From JAMOBE01 sp039908285 (GTDB taxonomy: Bacteria > Pseudomonadota > Alphaproteobacteria > Rhodospirillales > Rhodospirillaceae): a stretch of 31,390 nt of DNA. The stretch is from NCBI GenBank assembly GCA_039908285.1, contig JAMOBE010000038.1, forward strand, positions 1 through 31,390. Direction: 5' to 3'. The notes beneath the pieces were generated by a model. The model was given only the letters and a program-made list of their open reading frames with translations, ran no database searches and was not told where the DNA came from. The position numbers and the translations under genes are program-made. Shown here piece after piece: positions 1 through 7,458 of the stretch (the first letter of the stretch is position 1; each line of letters opens with the position of its first letter).

Positions 1-629
1 ACCTTCGATCGGGGGGACAGCAGCTTGTCCAGATGCCCCTTCCACCGCGCGGGGTTGTCGCCCGTCCGATAGCCGCGCACCGTCGCCCAATCAAGAATGC
101 TCTCGATCCGGCCGCGAAGGCGGGATGCGGTCTCGGTCTTCGCCTGCCATATCGGCTCAAGGACCTTCATCACGAGCGGCAGGTCAACGGACCGCACCGG
201 CAGGTCACCGAACACCGGATAGGCATATGTGGCCAGTGTCGCCCGCCATTGAGCGGCGTGCTTGGCGCTCTTCCACCCGGCCTCGTGGGCCGCGATGAAG
301 GCATCGGCACATTGCACGAACGTCATTCCCCGCTTGCTCTCCAGCCGGGCCTGAGCCAGGTCCCCATTCCGAGCCTCGATCGGGTCGATACCGGAGAGCA
401 GCAGCTTGCGGCAGCGCAACGCCTCCGTCCGCGCCTCCGCCAGCGATACCGTGTGCAACGGTCCAAGCCCCATTTCCCGGGCGCGACCGTTGAGCATGAA
501 CCGCAGCACCCACGACTTCCCGCCGGTCGGTCCCACCTGAAGCCACAACCCGCCGCCGTCGGCGTACCGCCCCGGCTCCTTCGCCCTCGACACCGCGATT
601 GCCGACAGCCGACTCACCCCTCGTGCCAT
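1..629 (-). CDS. Tyrosine recombinase (phage/island integrase), N-terminal part, runs off the left edge
   Basis: Reading leftward from an ATG at 629, an open frame of 209 codons continues to the window edge without a stop. It starts MARGVSRLSAIAVSR and continues with a GRYADGGGLWLQV stretch. This is the usual look of the N-terminal arm-DNA-binding domain (DUF4102 type) of P4-like integrases. Residues of about 100-209 resemble the SAM-like core-binding domain. The catalytic R..H-R-H..Y domain would lie to the left, outside the window, so activity cannot be judged. The start is supported by AGGAGG at 635-640, 5 bp upstream. In P4-type elements the attachment site normally lies just 5' of the integrase, which would place it at about 630-830. 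Family assignment is by recognition of the N-terminal motif only. Confidence 0.85.
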   Translation of the reverse strand, partial: MARGVSRLSAIAVSRAKEPGRYADGGGLWLQVGPTGGKSWVLRFMLNGRAREMGLGPLHTVSLAEARTEALRCRKLLLSGIDPIEARNGDLAQARLESKRGMTFVQCADAFIAAHEAGWKSAKHAAQWRATLATYAYPVFGDLPVRSVDLPLVMKVLEPIWQAKTETASRLRGRIESILDWATVRGYRTGDNPARWKGHLDKLLSPRSK

Positions 630-649
630 CGCGTCCTCCTCATGAGCTG

Positions 650-684
650 ATCCACAAACCAATCCACAAACTATTTGTGGATTG
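650..684. promoter_or_regulatory. Three 9-bp sites at 12-bp steps upstream of the integrase
   Basis: The 9-mer ATCCACAAA occurs at 650-658 and 662-670, and its exact reverse complement at 674-682. The start-to-start distance is 12 bp each time. The second and third copies form a perfect inverted repeat with 11-bp arms (660-670 and 674-684) and a 3-bp spacer. The block lies 20-55 bp upstream of the integrase start. It could be integrase arm sites, an excisionase or repressor operator, or degenerate DnaA-like boxes (the first copy, TGATCCACA, differs from TTATCCACA at one base). The repeat is seen directly; its role is inferred. Confidence 0.5.
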
Positions 685-697
685 TAGTAGACGAGTG

Positions 698-709
698 TGG
701 ACGTGTCCA
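698..709. repeat. Short inverted repeat in the integrase upstream region
   Basis: TGGAC at 698-702 and GTCCA at 705-709 form a 5-bp inverted repeat around GT, inside a longer imperfect GTGT...ACAC symmetry. It could be part of an attachment core, because the region between the integrase and the next gene is where an att site is expected. No second copy is visible in this window, so this is only a candidate. Confidence 0.2.
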
Positions 710-821
710 GACACAACTGCACAAGACCATGAGGATTTCTGCGCTTTTCCAGGCATGGGTGGACGCTTGTGAACGCCTGTAAACATGAGTATGGCGGACT
801 CCCCCTCCGCCCGTGGGCAGG

Positions 822-1319
822 GTGACGGTTGAGCCGAAAACCACGGCGCTTCTGGTTCTGGACATCGCCTCGCAGATCTGCAACGTCGAGCGGCGACCGC
901 GCTGCGTCGCCATGCTCCCCCGGGTCAAGGCCCTGCTTGCCACGGCCCGGACCAGGGGCCTGACCGTCATCTACGCCCTGGCTCCCATCAGCGCGCCCAC
1001 CGATATCCTGCCGGAGGTAGCGATGACCGGACAAGAACCGGTGGTGAAGTCGGGTCCCGACAAGTTCCTCAACACCGAACTTGAGAAGATCCTCAAGGAC
1101 AACGGCATCAAGACGGTCATCACCGTCGGCGTGGCGGCCAATGGCGCCGTCCTGCACACGGCCACCGGCGCCGCCTTTCGCGGCTTCGACGTGATCGTCC
1201 CGGTCGATGGAATGGCCTCGGAAACCCCCTACGCCGAGCAGTACACCGCCTGGCACCTGGTCAACGCCCCCCGCCTCGCCGACAGGGTCAAGCTGACGAA
1301 GACCGGGATGATTGACTGA
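822..1319 (+). CDS. Isochorismatase-like hydrolase fold protein lacking the catalytic cysteine
   Basis: The product of 165 residues begins VTVEPKTTALLVLDI, the first strand of the isochorismatase/nicotinamidase alpha/beta fold with its Asp (D14). A Lys at the expected place follows (K76 in EPVVKSGPDKF). The nucleophile motif, normally NGC or similar, reads VAANGAVLHTA, so Ala109 stands where the catalytic Cys is expected. Either this is a non-canonical subfamily or the protein is not a cysteine hydrolase. The GTG at 822 is preferred because homologous folds begin close to the TT/KTTALL strand. An in-frame GTG at 813 is possible, and neither has a good ribosome-binding site. The 3' end overlaps the convergent TPR gene by 32 bp. 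Its original upstream region may have been replaced by the integrase-bearing element. Confidence 0.7.
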   Translation: MTVEPKTTALLVLDIASQICNVERRPRCVAMLPRVKALLATARTRGLTVIYALAPISAPTDILPEVAMTGQEPVVKSGPDKFLNTELEKILKDNGIKTVITVGVAANGAVLHTATGAAFRGFDVIVPVDGMASETPYAEQYTAWHLVNAPRLADRVKLTKTGMID

Positions 1320-2946
1320 TCGTCGCCTGTATGTCGCGGATTTTGGCAACATCGTCCGGTCGCTTGAGGGTGGCGTAGGCCTCGGCGGCCTGATCGAGAA
1401 CCGCCAGCGCCTCGGTGATCTGGCCGGAGACGGCCAGGACCTGCCCATACAACGAGCCGATCGCACTGATGGCAACGACGCGCCCGAGTTGCCGCGCCAG
1501 GGTAAAACTTTCGGTCAACTCCTCGAGGATGGTCGGCGCCTCGTCCGTCTCGAGACCTCCCCGTTCAATGCGAATCCTGGCACAGGAAGACCGGATGTGG
1601 GCAATGCTGTCGATGTCCCCCATCGCCCGTGCCACCGGCAACCGTTCCTCGATGTGCAGGCGCAGTGCCTCGTCCACCTCTCCACGGTCGGCCAGGATGC
1701 CGGCGATCTTGCCCATGGTCACGGCGCGCTCGCGCTCTTCGCCCAGGCGCTCAAAGACCGGGAGTTGCTCCTCCCGCCGGATGCGTAGTGCCTCGTCCAC
1801 CTCTCCACGCATGGTCAGGATGTCAGCGATCTTGCCCATGGTCACGGCGCGCGAGCGCGCGTCGCCCAGGCGCTCATAGACCGGGAGTTCCTCCTCCCGC
1901 CGGATACGTAGGGCCTCGTCCACCTCTCCACGCATGGTCAGGACATCGGCGATCTTGCCCATGGTCACGGCGCGCGACCGCTCGTCGCCAAGACGCTCAA
2001 AGACCGGGAGCACCTCCTTCCGCCAGATGCGCAGGGCCTCGTCCACCTCCCCGCGATCGGCCAGGATATCGGCGATCTTGCCCATGGTCACGGCGCGATC
2101 GCGCTCGTCGCCCAGGCGCTCATGGACCGGGAGTTCTTCCTCCCGCCGGATGCGTAGGGCCTCGTCCACCTCTCCACGCATGGTCAGGACATCGGCGATC
2201 CGGCCCATGGTCACGGCGCGCTCGCGCTCGTCGCCCAGGCGCTCATGGACCGGGAGCACGTCCTCACGCCAGGTGCGCAGGGCCTCATCCACCTGCCCGC
2301 GAATACGCAGGACATCGGCGATCCGGAACATCAATTGAGCCAGGTCACGAGGCTCGGACTCAATCCGGGCTTCGTCGATGCCCTCAACCTCCTCGATGAG
2401 ACTGTCATCGGCGGGCAGGACCAGTCTGACCAACTGCAGCAATCGAGCCAGGCGCGACGGAGCGCCCTCTCCCTGGGGGCGCTCGTGGGCCACGGGGGAG
2501 GGCTGTTCCACCCCGTCTACACTATGGTCGCCGCCATCATCGGGGGCGTCCACGGGCGCGCTTTGAAGATCGATATAGTCGCTATCCCGCGCCACTTCGG
2601 GAAAGGCCTGGACCAGTGCGGACGCTGGCGAATCGGGATCATCTGGAACGCCAAGCTTGCCGACAATGTGGGAAAGGGTTTTATAGGCATTGGCCGGCAA
2701 TTCAAGAGTCCTGACGGCGGCAAGCCGGCGGGAAAGGGGAAGCGGGGCAAGCACGGCCAGCCCCTCCGCTCCACGGATGTCGACAAGACTGCCATACCTT
2801 CGGCCAAATGAACCTGAAGGATGAGACAGTGCGCTCAAGACACGCGAAGACTGACGCGCGATCCGCGGCAGCGAGACCGACAGCACCAGCCTGGCCTCGT
2901 TATGTCTTTCCTCGCGTTCGTTTACCTGTTTCATCACGAGACTCAA
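1288..2946 (-). CDS. TPR-repeat protein with near-identical 41-residue repeats, partner of the adjacent ATPase
   Basis: The product is 552 residues. Residues 1-180 have no domain I recognise. From about residue 195 there are six TPR-like units of 41 residues, each built on RAVTMGKIADIL, RGEVDEALRIRREE and LPVxERLGDER. A degenerate C-terminal helical region follows. A period near 42 is typical of kinesin-light-chain-type TPRs rather than the 34-residue form. The repeats are nearly identical at the DNA level, with a 123-bp period. The start codon is a TTG at 2946 that overlaps the ATPase stop (TTGA). AAGGA lies 5 bp before it; an ATG at 2934 is the alternative. The 4-nt overlap argues for translational coupling and a joint function with the ATPase. 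TPR arrays usually bind protein or peptide; the ligand is unknown. Confidence 0.8.
   Translation of the reverse strand: MSLVMKQVNEREERHNEARLVLSVSLPRIARQSSRVLSALSHPSGSFGRRYGSLVDIRGAEGLAVLAPLPLSRRLAAVRTLELPANAYKTLSHIVGKLGVPDDPDSPASALVQAFPEVARDSDYIDLQSAPVDAPDDGGDHSVDGVEQPSPVAHERPQGEGAPSRLARLLQLVRLVLPADDSLIEEVEGIDEARIESEPRDLAQLMFRIADVLRIRGQVDEALRTWREDVLPVHERLGDERERAVTMGRIADVLTMRGEVDEALRIRREEELPVHERLGDERDRAVTMGKIADILADRGEVDEALRIWRKEVLPVFERLGDERSRAVTMGKIADVLTMRGEVDEALRIRREEELPVYERLGDARSRAVTMGKIADILTMRGEVDEALRIRREEQLPVFERLGEERERAVTMGKIAGILADRGEVDEALRLHIEERLPVARAMGDIDSIAHIRSSCARIRIERGGLETDEAPTILEELTESFTLARQLGRVVAISAIGSLYGQVLAVSGQITEALAVLDQAAEAYATLKRPDDVAKIRDIQATISQSSRSSSA
1667..2405 (-). repeat. Tandem 123-bp repeat array inside the TPR gene
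   Basis: The same block (plus-strand landmark GCCTCGTCCACCT, with one variant) starts at 1667, 1790, 1913, 2036, 2159 and 2282. The spacing is exactly 123 bp each time. Differences cluster in a few codons (LADRG versus TMRG, IWRKEV versus IRREEE, VHER/VFER/VYER). The high nucleotide identity points to recent unit duplication or gene conversion, so the copy number may vary between strains. Confidence 0.85.
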
Positions 2947-4310
2947 TTTTTTCCTTGTTGAGTGTCATCCATGGTCGCAACGGCACGCACTACTTTCTCG
3001 GCAAGCCCATCAATAAAATACGTGTGCTCATTATGATAACTCTGAAACGCAAAATCATTTTCAAGCATCGTACTTTGGAATATGTTATTCTCACGAACAT
3101 CTATTTGTTTTCTGCCGGCTTCCACATGCCTTTGTATTGCATTTGTAGCATCAGGATGCTTGTCACGACATCTTGTGAACCTCCTAACAAACACTTTCAA
3201 GTACCAATCGTAGTCCCGAGGCCCCCAATCCTTTTCGTACAGAAAAGACTTGAACGCGGTATCCATGTGCTGCAAGAACACACCTGGGATGCCCTGGACA
3301 TCCTGCGCCGCAGTCAACAAAGCATCCTCGTTCAGAAATCCACCTGGCACTCTTGGTGCGTAAGCCTTCCAGCGTCGCCTGTAAATTTCAACTATTTCAT
3401 TTTCACTCATGTCAAAATCATACAGGTTCACGAGTTCCTGGAATTCCTTATTTGCATAAGCGTACCAGCTTCGCGATGTCACGACCACTTCAACACAGGG
3501 AATCTGATGCAGTGCGATCAAGGATGCGGCGAGGATCAATCTTTGAACGCGTCCGTTCTGCTCCGGATCTTTGTATCCTTCAATAAGGTCAACGTCATCC
3601 ACCAGAACGAGCACGGACTTGACACCGTACTCTCTCCTGAGAACACCGATGATGAGTGAGCAATAATTAACGTAGTCATCGGCGTTCGGTGGGCGCAGTT
3701 TAAAGACGGTCGTCCGACCATCAGTGTTCTGGCGACCGGACTTGGCAAGTATTTTGAGGATTCCTGGAAGGATACTGGTACTTCCTCCCACTTCGAACGC
3801 GTCCTTGGTCGTCGCGCTGATCGTCAGATCGATGCCCTCAACCGAGTGCGACAAGGCCTGGACTTTGTCGATGATATCTAGGACGACTTCAGTTTCCGGT
3901 GACTCGGCGACGACGTCCTTTGCCTTTTCCCAGAGACTGCGGCTACTGTGGCGTGAGGTGAATTCATTGGCAATCTTGTTGAAAAGGGTCTCCATCACCT
4001 TCACCGCCTGGAGGCGCTCACGTGCCGGAATGATAAAGCTGAGAATGTCCTCTCCATTGTCCAGATCGGTCAGTATCCGACGGGCCAGATGCGACTTTCC
4101 GGCACGGGACTCGCCATGGATGATCCAAGGCTGCTTGTCAAAGTCTCGCGATTGCTCACCATCCCTAACCATGCTATCTCGCAGAGTGCTGGTGCAGTAC
4201 TGCAGCTCATACTCCCGACCGCAGAACAGCGAGCGCACGACTTCACGGCCGTTGGGTGGTTCCGACTTGAACAGGCCTGGATGAACACCGTACATCGTCT
4301 CCGCCGACAT
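2943..4310 (-). CDS. AAA/STAND-like P-loop ATPase of an AT-rich two-gene module
   Basis: The product is 455 residues. A FCGREYEL segment at 30-36 recalls the 'GRE' box of AAA_16/Orc-type ATPases. Walker A is GESRAGKS at 66-73. Walker B is VLVLVDDVD at about 233-241. A sensor-like VEVVVTSR lies at 273-280. The C-terminal third (300-455) looks helical with many aromatic residues and is not recognised. The start is the ATG at 4310, with GGGAGGGGG about 8 bp upstream; further in-frame codons upstream only read through queC. The gene is visibly AT-rich compared with its surroundings (only 21 G/C in 3001-3060), suggesting transfer. It lies 38 bp downstream of queC on the same strand and overlaps the TPR gene by 4 nt. 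The function is unknown. The architecture resembles regulators or defence ATPases, which is an inference. Confidence 0.8.
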   Translation of the reverse strand: MSAETMYGVHPGLFKSEPPNGREVVRSLFCGREYELQYCTSTLRDSMVRDGEQSRDFDKQPWIIHGESRAGKSHLARRILTDLDNGEDILSFIIPARERLQAVKVMETLFNKIANEFTSRHSSRSLWEKAKDVVAESPETEVVLDIIDKVQALSHSVEGIDLTISATTKDAFEVGGSTSILPGILKILAKSGRQNTDGRTTVFKLRPPNADDYVNYCSLIIGVLRREYGVKSVLVLVDDVDLIEGYKDPEQNGRVQRLILAASLIALHQIPCVEVVVTSRSWYAYANKEFQELVNLYDFDMSENEIVEIYRRRWKAYAPRVPGGFLNEDALLTAAQDVQGIPGVFLQHMDTAFKSFLYEKDWGPRDYDWYLKVFVRRFTRCRDKHPDATNAIQRHVEAGRKQIDVRENNIFQSTMLENDFAFQSYHNEHTYFIDGLAEKVVRAVATMDDTQQGKN

Positions 4311-4348
4311 CGCGCCCCCTCCCGCCTGCACCGTTGGACGTGCCGATG

Positions 4349-5053
4349 CTAGCATGCTCCGGCCATGCTGCGCCACCGCTCGTGTCCTCCCGCTCTCAAG
4401 CGGCAGGCTGGGCAGGTGCCACACCCCCGGCCCCAGGGGTGACGCAGCGTGCGATTGCCCAGGTAGCAGGAGTGGGTTTCCTCCTCGATCAGGCGCACCA
4501 GGGGCTCGCCGCCCAGGTCGGCGGCCATTTGCCAGGTGGCGGCCTTGTCGATCCACATCAAAGGGGTGTGGATGACCAGGCGGCTTGCCATGCCCAGGTT
4601 CAGGGTGACCTGCATGGCCTTGATGGTGTCGTCGCGGCAGTCGGGATAGCCCGAGTAGTCGGTTTCGCACACTCCGACCACCAGGTGGGAGATGCCGCGG
4701 CGGTAGGCGACGGCGGCGGCCAGGGTCAGGAAGACGATGTTGCGGCCGGGGACGAAGGTGGTGGGCAGGCCGTCGGCGCCCATCTCGATGGCCCGGTCTG
4801 CGGTCAGCGCCGTGGCGCCGATGGCCGACAGGGCGGGGACGTCCACCATGTGGTCCGTCCCGAGTCGCTCCGCCCAGCGGGGCGACAGGCGCTTCAGCCC
4901 CTCGCGCACCACCGGCCGGCAGTCCAGCTCCACGGCGTGGCGCTGGCCATAGGCGAAACCCACCGTCTCAACCGACGGGAACCTCTCCAGCGCCCAGGCG
5001 AGACAGGTGGTGGAGTCCTGCCCGCCCGAGAACAGCACCAGCGCTCCGTCCAT
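4349..5053 (-). CDS. queC: 7-cyano-7-deazaguanine synthase QueC
   Basis: QueC converts 7-carboxy-7-deazaguanine to preQ0 using ATP and ammonia, in the cytoplasmic queuosine pathway. The 234-residue product opens with the PP-loop LFSGGQDSTT (8-16). It has the GRNIVFL motif near 103-109. It ends with the zinc site: C196 in SCYLGN, and C211, C214 and C217 in GCGTCPAC. All canonical residues are present at the usual family length, so this is a housekeeping QueC. The start ATG at 5053 lies 10 bp after the ilvD stop on the same strand, suggesting cotranscription with ilvD. An in-frame extension upstream would enter ilvD and is not needed for the domain. Confidence 0.95.
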   Translation of the reverse strand: MDGALVLFSGGQDSTTCLAWALERFPSVETVGFAYGQRHAVELDCRPVVREGLKRLSPRWAERLGTDHMVDVPALSAIGATALTADRAIEMGADGLPTTFVPGRNIVFLTLAAAVAYRRGISHLVVGVCETDYSGYPDCRDDTIKAMQVTLNLGMASRLVIHTPLMWIDKAATWQMAADLGGEPLVRLIEEETHSCYLGNRTLRHPWGRGCGTCPACRLRAGGHERWRSMAGAC

Positions 5054-5063
5054 GACCCGAGAC

Positions 5064-6923
5064 CTAGCTACCCCGCCGCTCCACCTGCGACACGTCGCGC
5101 ACGGCGCCACGGGCGGCGCTGGTGGTCATGGCGGCATAGGCCCGCAGCGCCGCCGACACCGGCCGCTTGCGGTCCACCGGCGCCCAGGCGCCAGCCCCCC
5201 GGGCCTCCATGGCCTGACGGCGGCGGGCCAGTTCGGCCTCGTCCACCAGGACGTCGATGGTGCGGTTCGGAATGTCGATGCGGAGGGTGTCTCCGGGCTG
5301 GACCAGGGCGATCTCGCCGCCCTCGGCCGCCTCGGGCGAGACATGGCCGATGGACAGGCCCGAGGTGCCGCCGGAGAATCGCCCGTCGGTGATCAGCGCG
5401 CACACCTTGCCGAGGCCGCGGGACTTCAAGTAGCTGGTGGGATAGAGCATCTCCTGCATGCCCGGCCCGCCCTTCGGCCCCTCGTAGCGGACGATGACCA
5501 CGTCGCCCGGCTTGACGCGGCCGCTCAGGATGCCGGCCACCGCCTCGTCCTGGCTTTCGCACACCACCGCCGGCCCGGAGAAGGTCTGGATGGAGGCATC
5601 CACCCCCGCCGTCTTGACGATGCACCCCTCGCGGGCGATGTTGCCGTAAAGGACCGCAAGGCCGCCGTCGCGGCTGTAGGCGTGCTCCAGGTCGCGCAGG
5701 CAGCCAAGCTCGCGGTCCTGGTCCAGGGTGGCATAGCGTCGCTCCTGGCTGAAGGCCTCGACGGTGCGCACTCCCCCCGGGGCGGCGCGATAGAAGGTCT
5801 CCACCGCCGGATCGTCGGAGCGGCGCACATCCCACGCGGCGATGGCCGCTCCCATGGAGGGGGCGTGGACCGTCGGCGGCTCGCGGTTGATCAGCCCGGC
5901 CCGCTCCAGTTCTCCCAGGATGGCCATGACGCCGCCGGCGCGGTGGACGTCCTCCATGTGGTACAACTGGGTGGAGGGGGCCACCTTGGCCAGGTGGGGC
6001 ACCCGTCGCGACAGCCGGTCGATGTCGCGCATGGTGAAGTCCACCCCCGCCTCCACCGCCGCCGCCAGCAGGTGCAGCACCGTGTTGGTGGAGCCACCCA
6101 TGGCGATGTCCAGGGCCATTGCGTTCTCGAACGCGGCAAAGCTGGCGATCCGCCGCGGCAGCACCGAGTCGTCGCCGGCCTCGTAATGGCGGCGGGTGAT
6201 GTCGACGATGGTCCGGGCGGCCTTCAGGAACAGGGAGCGACGGTCGGCGTGGGTGGCGAGCAGACTGCCGTTGCCGGGCAGGCCCAGCCCCAGCGCCTCC
6301 ACCAGGCAGTTCATCGAGTTGGCGGTGAACATGCCCGAGCACGAGCCGCAGGTCGGGCAGGCGGAGCGCTCATAGGCAGCGACGTCAACGTCGGAGACCC
6401 GCTCGTCGCCGGCGGCGATCATGGCGTCGATCAGGTCGACGGCAACCTGGCGGTTGTCCAGCACCACCTTGCCGGCCTCCATGGGGCCGCCGGAAACGAA
6501 CACGGCCGGGATGTCGAGCCGCAACGCCGCCATCAGCATGCCGGGGGTGATCTTGTCGCAGTTGGAGATGCAGATCATGGCGTCGGCGCAATGGGCGTTG
6601 ACCATGTACTCCACCGAGTCGGCGATGATCTCGCGCGAGGGCAGGCTGTAGAGCATGCCGGCATGACCCATGGCGATGCCGTCGTCGATGGCGATGGTGT
6701 TGAACTCCCTGGCCACGGCGCCATGACGGGCGATCTCGGCGGCCACGAGTTGTCCCAGGTCCTTGAGGTGGACATGGCCGGGGACGAACTGGGTGAAGGA
6801 ATTGACGACGGCGATGATGGGCTTGCCGAAGTCCGCCTCGGTCATTCCCGTGGCGCGCCACAGGCTGCGGGCGCCGGCCATGTTGCGGCCGTGGGTGGAC
6901 GTTCGGGAGCGGTACTCTGGCAT
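5064..6923 (-). CDS. ilvD: Dihydroxy-acid dehydratase IlvD
   Basis: IlvD dehydrates 2,3-dihydroxy-isovalerate and 2,3-dihydroxy-3-methylvalerate to the 2-keto acids of valine and isoleucine synthesis. The protein has 619 residues and follows the E. coli enzyme closely from end to end. Seen here are THGRNMAGARSLWRATGM near the N-terminus, CISNCDKITPGM with C118 and C122, SACPTCGSCSGMF with C192 and C195, and GGSTNTVLHLLA. Near the C-terminus are GPKGGPGMQEM and DGRFSGGTSGLSIGH. As in E. coli, the position used by the extra Cys ligand of [2Fe-2S] homologues reads VPGHVHL, so an oxygen-sensitive [4Fe-4S] cluster is likely. The ATG at 6923 matches the conserved MPxYRS start. It forms a probable operon with queC. 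The leader holds a palindromic repeat element. Confidence 0.97.
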   Translation of the reverse strand: MPEYRSRTSTHGRNMAGARSLWRATGMTEADFGKPIIAVVNSFTQFVPGHVHLKDLGQLVAAEIARHGAVAREFNTIAIDDGIAMGHAGMLYSLPSREIIADSVEYMVNAHCADAMICISNCDKITPGMLMAALRLDIPAVFVSGGPMEAGKVVLDNRQVAVDLIDAMIAAGDERVSDVDVAAYERSACPTCGSCSGMFTANSMNCLVEALGLGLPGNGSLLATHADRRSLFLKAARTIVDITRRHYEAGDDSVLPRRIASFAAFENAMALDIAMGGSTNTVLHLLAAAVEAGVDFTMRDIDRLSRRVPHLAKVAPSTQLYHMEDVHRAGGVMAILGELERAGLINREPPTVHAPSMGAAIAAWDVRRSDDPAVETFYRAAPGGVRTVEAFSQERRYATLDQDRELGCLRDLEHAYSRDGGLAVLYGNIAREGCIVKTAGVDASIQTFSGPAVVCESQDEAVAGILSGRVKPGDVVIVRYEGPKGGPGMQEMLYPTSYLKSRGLGKVCALITDGRFSGGTSGLSIGHVSPEAAEGGEIALVQPGDTLRIDIPNRTIDVLVDEAELARRRQAMEARGAGAWAPVDRKRPVSAALRAYAAMTTSAARGAVRDVSQVERRGS

Positions 6924-6988
6924 GGGGGCCTCCGTGCCGGATGCGGGAACGAAATACGAATAATGAATAAACAGGAGAAGAAAGTTTT

Positions 6989-7109
6989 CGAGGGGCCGAA
7001 AGGCCCCTCGAGCTCCCCAGGACTTTTCATCCTGGAATTAACGGGGAGCACGAGGGGCCTGTCATGCCGTAGGCATGCATTCGCATGACCGGCCCCTCGT
7101 CCTTCACCT
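6989..7109. repeat. Nested palindromic intergenic element, copy 1
   Basis: Three hairpins follow one another. CGAGGGGCC-GAAA-GGCCCCTCG lies at 6989-7010. A 12-bp stem (7007-7018 with 7043-7054, one mismatch) has a 24-nt loop. A long stem pairs 7051-7067 with 7083-7099 (one T/C mismatch), followed by a C/T-rich tail. The middle hairpin matches copy 2 at 23833-23880 closely in stem, loop length and loop sequence. The element fills the gap between the frdD stop and the ilvD start and may terminate frd transcription, but its recurrence shows it is a dispersed repeat. Confidence 0.7.
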
Positions 7110-7116
7110 TCTTCCC

Positions 7117-7455
7117 TCAGATCTTCAGCAGCGCCACCGCCGACAACACCGTCAGCACCGCCGCCGTCGCATAGAACACCGTCGCCATCAGAATATCAGC
7201 CCGCAGACCGAAGTCATGGACCGTGATGCGCGCACGGTGCGCCGCATGCCACGCCGGCAGCACGATGAAGCCGAACAGGATCAGCTTGCCGATCCAGTTG
7301 TCGGCAAAGGCATGAGCCCGCTCATAGGACAGAGACATGGCCCCGAGCGGAACCAGGATGCCGGTGATGAGAATCAACACCGGGTTGAAAAACGCCGAAA
7401 AGGTACCGCCGGCGGCGAAAGGCCCCCAGACGATCGGCTTGTGTGACTTGGCCAT
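7117..7455 (-). CDS. frdD: Fumarate reductase membrane anchor subunit FrdD
   Basis: The 112-residue hydrophobic protein aligns by eye with E. coli FrdD: VWGPFAAGGTFSAFFNPVLI, GILVPLGAMSLSYERAHAFA, then GKLILFGFIVLPAWHAAHR and VHDFG. Three membrane helices are apparent. It is the last gene of frdABCD and starts 3 bp after the frdC stop. With FrdC it anchors the FrdAB headpiece on the cytoplasmic face and forms the quinol site. In this locus the quinol is probably rhodoquinol, because rquA lies nearby (inference). Confidence 0.92.
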   Translation of the reverse strand: MAKSHKPIVWGPFAAGGTFSAFFNPVLILITGILVPLGAMSLSYERAHAFADNWIGKLILFGFIVLPAWHAAHRARITVHDFGLRADILMATVFYATAAVLTVLSAVALLKI

Positions 7456-7458
7456 GGC

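Noticed and set aside
650..684. Replication origin with DnaA boxes
   Set aside because: The three sites match the DnaA consensus imperfectly, no AT-rich unwinding region or replication gene is adjacent, and the position upstream of an integrase explains them better.
4311..4670. N-terminal extension of the ATPase through queC
   Set aside because: It only reads the other frame of queC; a good ribosome-binding site precedes the ATG at 4310.
2943..5053. ATPase next to QueC as a Qat-type anti-phage system (which includes a QueC-like protein)
   Set aside because: QueC here has every canonical residue and sits in an operon with ilvD. No QatB or TatD-like QatD gene is present, so queC is read as housekeeping.
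5007..7088. Long plus-strand open frame opposite ilvD
   Set aside because: It is a shadow of ilvD caused by high GC; its sequence has no domain and is rich in Gly/His/Arg from antisense codons.
6924..7116. Attenuator or riboswitch specific to ilvD
   Set aside because: The main hairpin has a relative downstream of the glucan synthase, so it is better explained as a dispersed repeat. No leader peptide with Ile/Val/Leu codons was seen.
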